A DNA stretch of 64,000 nucleotides, taken from Ooceraea biroi. Taxonomy: Eukaryota; Arthropoda; Insecta; Hymenoptera; Formicidae. Each line of letters begins with the position of its first letter. The stretch's first letter is position 1. The notes under the pieces are model-generated. The model saw nothing but the letters and a program-made list of their open reading frames with translations, had not been told where the DNA came from and did no database searches. Below, piece by piece: positions 60,863 through 64,000 of the stretch. The DNA is taken from positions 16,508,874 to 16,572,873 of the forward strand of contig NC_039512.1 in the NCBI RefSeq assembly GCF_003672135.1, in the 5' to 3' direction. The translations under genes and the position numbers were made by a program.

Positions 60863-61892
60863 AATGTGTGAAGGAAAGACCGGTAGCTCTTCTTCTTGCA
60901 TTCCGCGGCTGCATTTTTGCAGTCCAGTGGCGCCAAGTTCGTCATCGCTGGCGCTGTTACTGTTAATCCGTTGCCCCTGTAAATTTTCACCGTGGTGCCT
61001 CTCGCCGAGTGCATGAAAACAAGTTGCCAGATATCTCGATCGCATTCCCTTGAAAAGCGACTTCGCCAGCCGAAGCGAGCGTTTTTTCCTATTTGCATCG
61101 TTGCGAGAGGAAGGTATCCAAGAATGACAAGAAGGCAGCACAACAATATCGTGATCCCTTGAAAAATGTGCTGTTTGACATACTTCTTCTTTTAGAAGCC
61201 CTTTTTACACGTTCTTGTATGCTGCGCGAGGGATTTCGACAGGATTTTGCCAGTGATTCAAATTACAACTATTTAAATTATTATTTAAATATCATTTATT
61301 CCTTCTTTTCTAGTTTTACTTATAGAGTGGCTATAAATAAATCCGGCGGAACGCTTCGCCTCGTTATATATATATACAGTTGGAAGTTTATGCGTCCAAC
61401 CGCGGGATTATATATCAATAATTTAACAACCTAACAGAGAGTACCAAGTAGTAGTATATAAATATGCACGTATTTTGTTAATATACGTGATGTTACGCGC
61501 ACTTGGGAATGTTCTTATGTACAAAGTAGCTGCAGCATATCATCGATCAGAATTGTTGGATGAGTTTCGAGGGAGCGAGTTGACGGTGCCGAGAGAATCT
61601 TCTGTTAATTTGCTAAGAACTTTACGCTTCTGGCAAGTGAAGTATTTTCATTTGTGGATTCGCAAGTGAGTCACTGTATTCTTGCATGATTGAACTACGA
61701 GGCAATCGAAAAAAAGTACAGTCAGTCAACGAGATGACTGTTTACAATAAAAACAAGTTATTCGCTTAACTCTTCAGTTGCAAACATCTGTGTGCATTCG
61801 AGATGCAATAAAAGTTAATAATAATTAAGATCTCTCGCTTAATATTGTTATTTTATAGGGATTGATAAAAAAATAGTAGTTTCTCTTGTACA

Positions 61893-62080
61893 AGGTGTCC
61901 GGTAATGATCTAGCCAATGCTTGTATGGAGGTATTGTTGCAATCTTAAAATAATAAAAGAGTTATTAATTGATTAAGATTTGCAAGTCTAAGCGCGGATC
62001 GCAAAACAGTACTTTTTGGTTCAACTCAACCCACTCTACCTTTATACAAGTGTTGGTTAGATCACTACTCGGACATCCCG
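61893..62080. mobile_element. About 190-bp inverted-repeat MITE
   Basis: The left end GGTGTCCGGTAATGATCTAG and the reverse complement of the right end (GGATGTCCGAGTAGTGATCT…) align over about 40 bp with mismatches, continuing into GCTTGTATGGAGGTA/ACTTGTATAAAGGTA. No coding content. Confidence 0.6.
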
Positions 62081-62318
62081 TGGTATGTAAAAGGAAAAAT
62101 ATTCTATTAGAATTAATAATTAGAATAGAATATCGTTCTTTCTAGATATCACATTAAAAGAGTTAATGATCGGGACTTGGGTTTGCAGAGACTCTTCTTT
62201 TTACTTCGAACGTATTTTTAATACATACTCCTCTTGCAGCAGGTTCCTTTTGTTCGGAATTGTGCGTCGCAATCAGGTTCAGGATTTTTCAGCTTGAAAC
62301 GCGTCCGAGACGCTCGTT

Positions 62319-64000
62319 TTAACGGCACCCGCAACTATCCGCGATCATGTCCTCGTACATCTTGAGCACGACGTTCTCATTGTCGTCGTAAAAGAGGATG
62401 CTGGTACTCAGCAGTTTGGTTGGCACGCAGCAAGGTCTTTCAACTCCTCTGACTAGCCCCATCTTGTGCACGATCGCTTGTATCGTCGCGTGATTCGTTG
62501 GCTGTTGATCTTGACTGAGGGGTGACTCGCACACTCCCTTGCACTGGTAGGCGGAGTAACCGGGTGGCGCGATTATCGAAGACGACAGCCCAATGTCGCG
62601 AAAATCCACGTAGAGCTCGTGCCTCGTGCATTCCGTGGTGTTTTGTTGGGCCACTGGAGTGCTCGGACTGCTCGTCGAGCGCGTTAGTCGACGCTGCTGC
62701 GCGATCGATCGTCTTGCCAACCGATCTCGCACTGCCTGCCCTGGTCTCTCTCGATGCGTCGCCCTTCCGTAAACGTCCATCGACGTTAATACCTTCGTGA
62801 TTCTTCTGCGATTGTTCGAAATAACCTTGGCAGCGCGTTTCCTGGACGACGTCGCGGTGTTGCGACGACGACGCCTCGTTGTTGCTTCGAGAGCCAAGGT
62901 TTCGGACCGAGAGACATCGTAGTGGGAAGCTACATCTTCTTCGCGTCCCTTCTTCTGCCGCTGAAAAAATTCCGGTCCATGTCTGTCAACCAGTAGGACC
63001 TCTTCCGGTTGACCGCCGTCACCGTCTTCTTCCTGCCTCTTATGCCTCTTGTAACGCTCCTCGCCGTTGTAGCCGTTCTCCAAATTAATCTTCTCGCTCT
63101 TTGCATTCTTCCCGTAGATGAACCCATTCTCCTGGTCCTCCTCGTCATCGTCCTGGTTCCCGTAAGCGTAGTATCGCGGCGGCGCAGCGTTGCCCGGCGT
63201 CCCGTCGCTAGAGAATCGGTTACACTCACCGCTGTCATCGTCGAAGAGCACCAATATCGGCTGCCTGCTGTGATGGTAGTCGTTCCGACGAGAGAACTCT
63301 ACCGACACCCCGTCTTCGAACAGATTCGACGCTGTCACTAGAAGACCTAGATTCGGCTCGCCGCTCATCCATCCAAGAACAGCTTCCTTCACATTGAACA
63401 CCTGCACAAATTTAAGAGCGTTGAAACGTTCAAAAAATGATAAAATTAATATTGATAAAATTAGTGATCTAATTTTATAAAAAAATTATACAACTCTATA
63501 ATTCAAGATGGCATTATTTCAATGTAATTATAATACAAGAAAGAAGCAGAAGTTTAAAATAATTTTGGGAAAACTTAATGAATTGAGTAAGGGAAGAATT
63601 TTTAAGGAAGAAGAAATCATTAAGGAGAGAGAATTGTCATCTTAATGATATATTACGCGCGTTTACCTGCCAGCCGGAAGCGTGCGCACCGACGTAACGG
63701 ACGTTCAGCAATCTATGAAGTTCTGGCACGCCGAGGCTGCGATCGTTCAGGACTTGATACACTCTTATCTACGCACAAATGAACGACGAATCAATGATAC
63801 GTTTCATTTCATACGTAAAACAGACGCGGCACTGATCACGTCACTGGATACTCACCAAATAATAAGGCGACGTGAGCGTCGATGAACGCCCGTTCTTCGT
63901 GGACATTTTCTTTCTGTACAGATGCAATTCAGCCTCCAGCACCGATTCGTTTATTTCGAGGCCCGAGATGTTGAAGAAGTAGAAACGCGACAGGGTAGCG
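62319..64000 (-). CDS. BMP-family (TGF-beta superfamily) ligand, possibly ADMP; 5' end outside window
   Basis: Three minus-strand exons are visible: 64000(partial)-63856, 63768-63667 and 63401-62319, in frame. The propeptide shows RFYFFNISGLE, EAELHLYRK, RVYQVL and GWQVFNVKEAV, all typical of BMP prodomains, then a long basic/acidic linker rich in dibasic sites. RRLTR followed by STSS is the likely furin site. The mature domain has all seven cystine-knot cysteines (ECTRHELYVDF, QCKGVC, CCVPTKL, CGCR at the C-terminus). It ends ILFYDDNENVVLKMYEDM, closest in my recollection to ADMP; BMP9/10 is an alternative. The conserved pair in GWxxWIIAP is absent: the protein reads GLSSSIIAPPGY. Secreted BMP ligands signal through type I/II serine kinase receptors. 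Confidence 0.85.

Larger units (their letters stand above)
60109..62318. other. Intergenic region with transposon fragments before the BMP gene
   Basis: No coding exon is recognised apart from the possible three-codon exon at 60171-60182. CpG-rich patches at 60460-60660 and 60880-61120 give long chance frames on both strands. It contains a mariner-type end and a small inverted-repeat element, listed separately. Confidence 0.4.

Noticed and set aside
60397..61146. Overlapping frames of 113-119 codons on both strands
   Set aside because: Shadows in CpG-rich sequence around a solo mariner end; no family signature.
1..64000. tRNA or rRNA genes
   Set aside because: I saw no convincing A-box/B-box pair or rRNA-like block by eye; a tRNAscan-type search would be decisive.

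Overview
The window looks like nuclear DNA from an insect, most likely a hymenopteran and plausibly an ant (inference). It is AT-rich, its genes are split by GT-AG introns, and the intergenic DNA and introns are full of short inverted-repeat transposons and mariner elements. I rebuilt gene models by hand from reading-frame continuity across splice sites. Exon coordinates should be good to about 1-2 bases, but none is backed by transcripts.

Layout from left to right. (1) 1-2687, + strand: the 3' part of a barentsz/CASC3 gene (exon junction complex). (2) 5786-23016, - strand: a complete six-exon GPCR of the allatotropin/orexin receptor family. Its 12.5-kb first intron holds a 992-bp inverted-repeat element with an internal 118-bp satellite, and mariner relics. 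(3) 31372-34005, - strand: a complete eight-exon croquemort-type CD36 scavenger receptor, with possible non-coding 5' exons further right. (4) 40946-44108 and 46935-48418, both - strand: two intraflagellar transport genes next to each other, IFT57 (IFT-B) and IFT43 (IFT-A). Each has a near-consensus RFX X-box upstream, and a fragment encoding a THAP zinc finger diverges from IFT43. (5) 50903-53867, + strand: a CENP-E-like kinesin with an intact 405-residue motor reading frame. Its switch II glutamate is replaced by alanine, and the coiled-coil tail downstream is frameshifted and split by foldback elements. (6) 56.6-60.1 kb: two different full-length mariners (1286 bp each, TA duplications, long perfect terminal repeats) flank one decayed exon. 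(7) 62319 to the right edge, - strand: a BMP-family ligand, possibly ADMP, whose mature domain lacks the two tryptophans normally found in the type I receptor-binding wrist.

The genes do not form one pathway. The most coherent functional group is the IFT43/IFT57 pair. The most unusual gene products are the kinesin with a likely dead motor and the BMP ligand without its tryptophan pair. Non-autonomous transposons are the main architectural theme, and several can be delimited exactly because they keep target-site duplications (8 bp, TTAA or TA).
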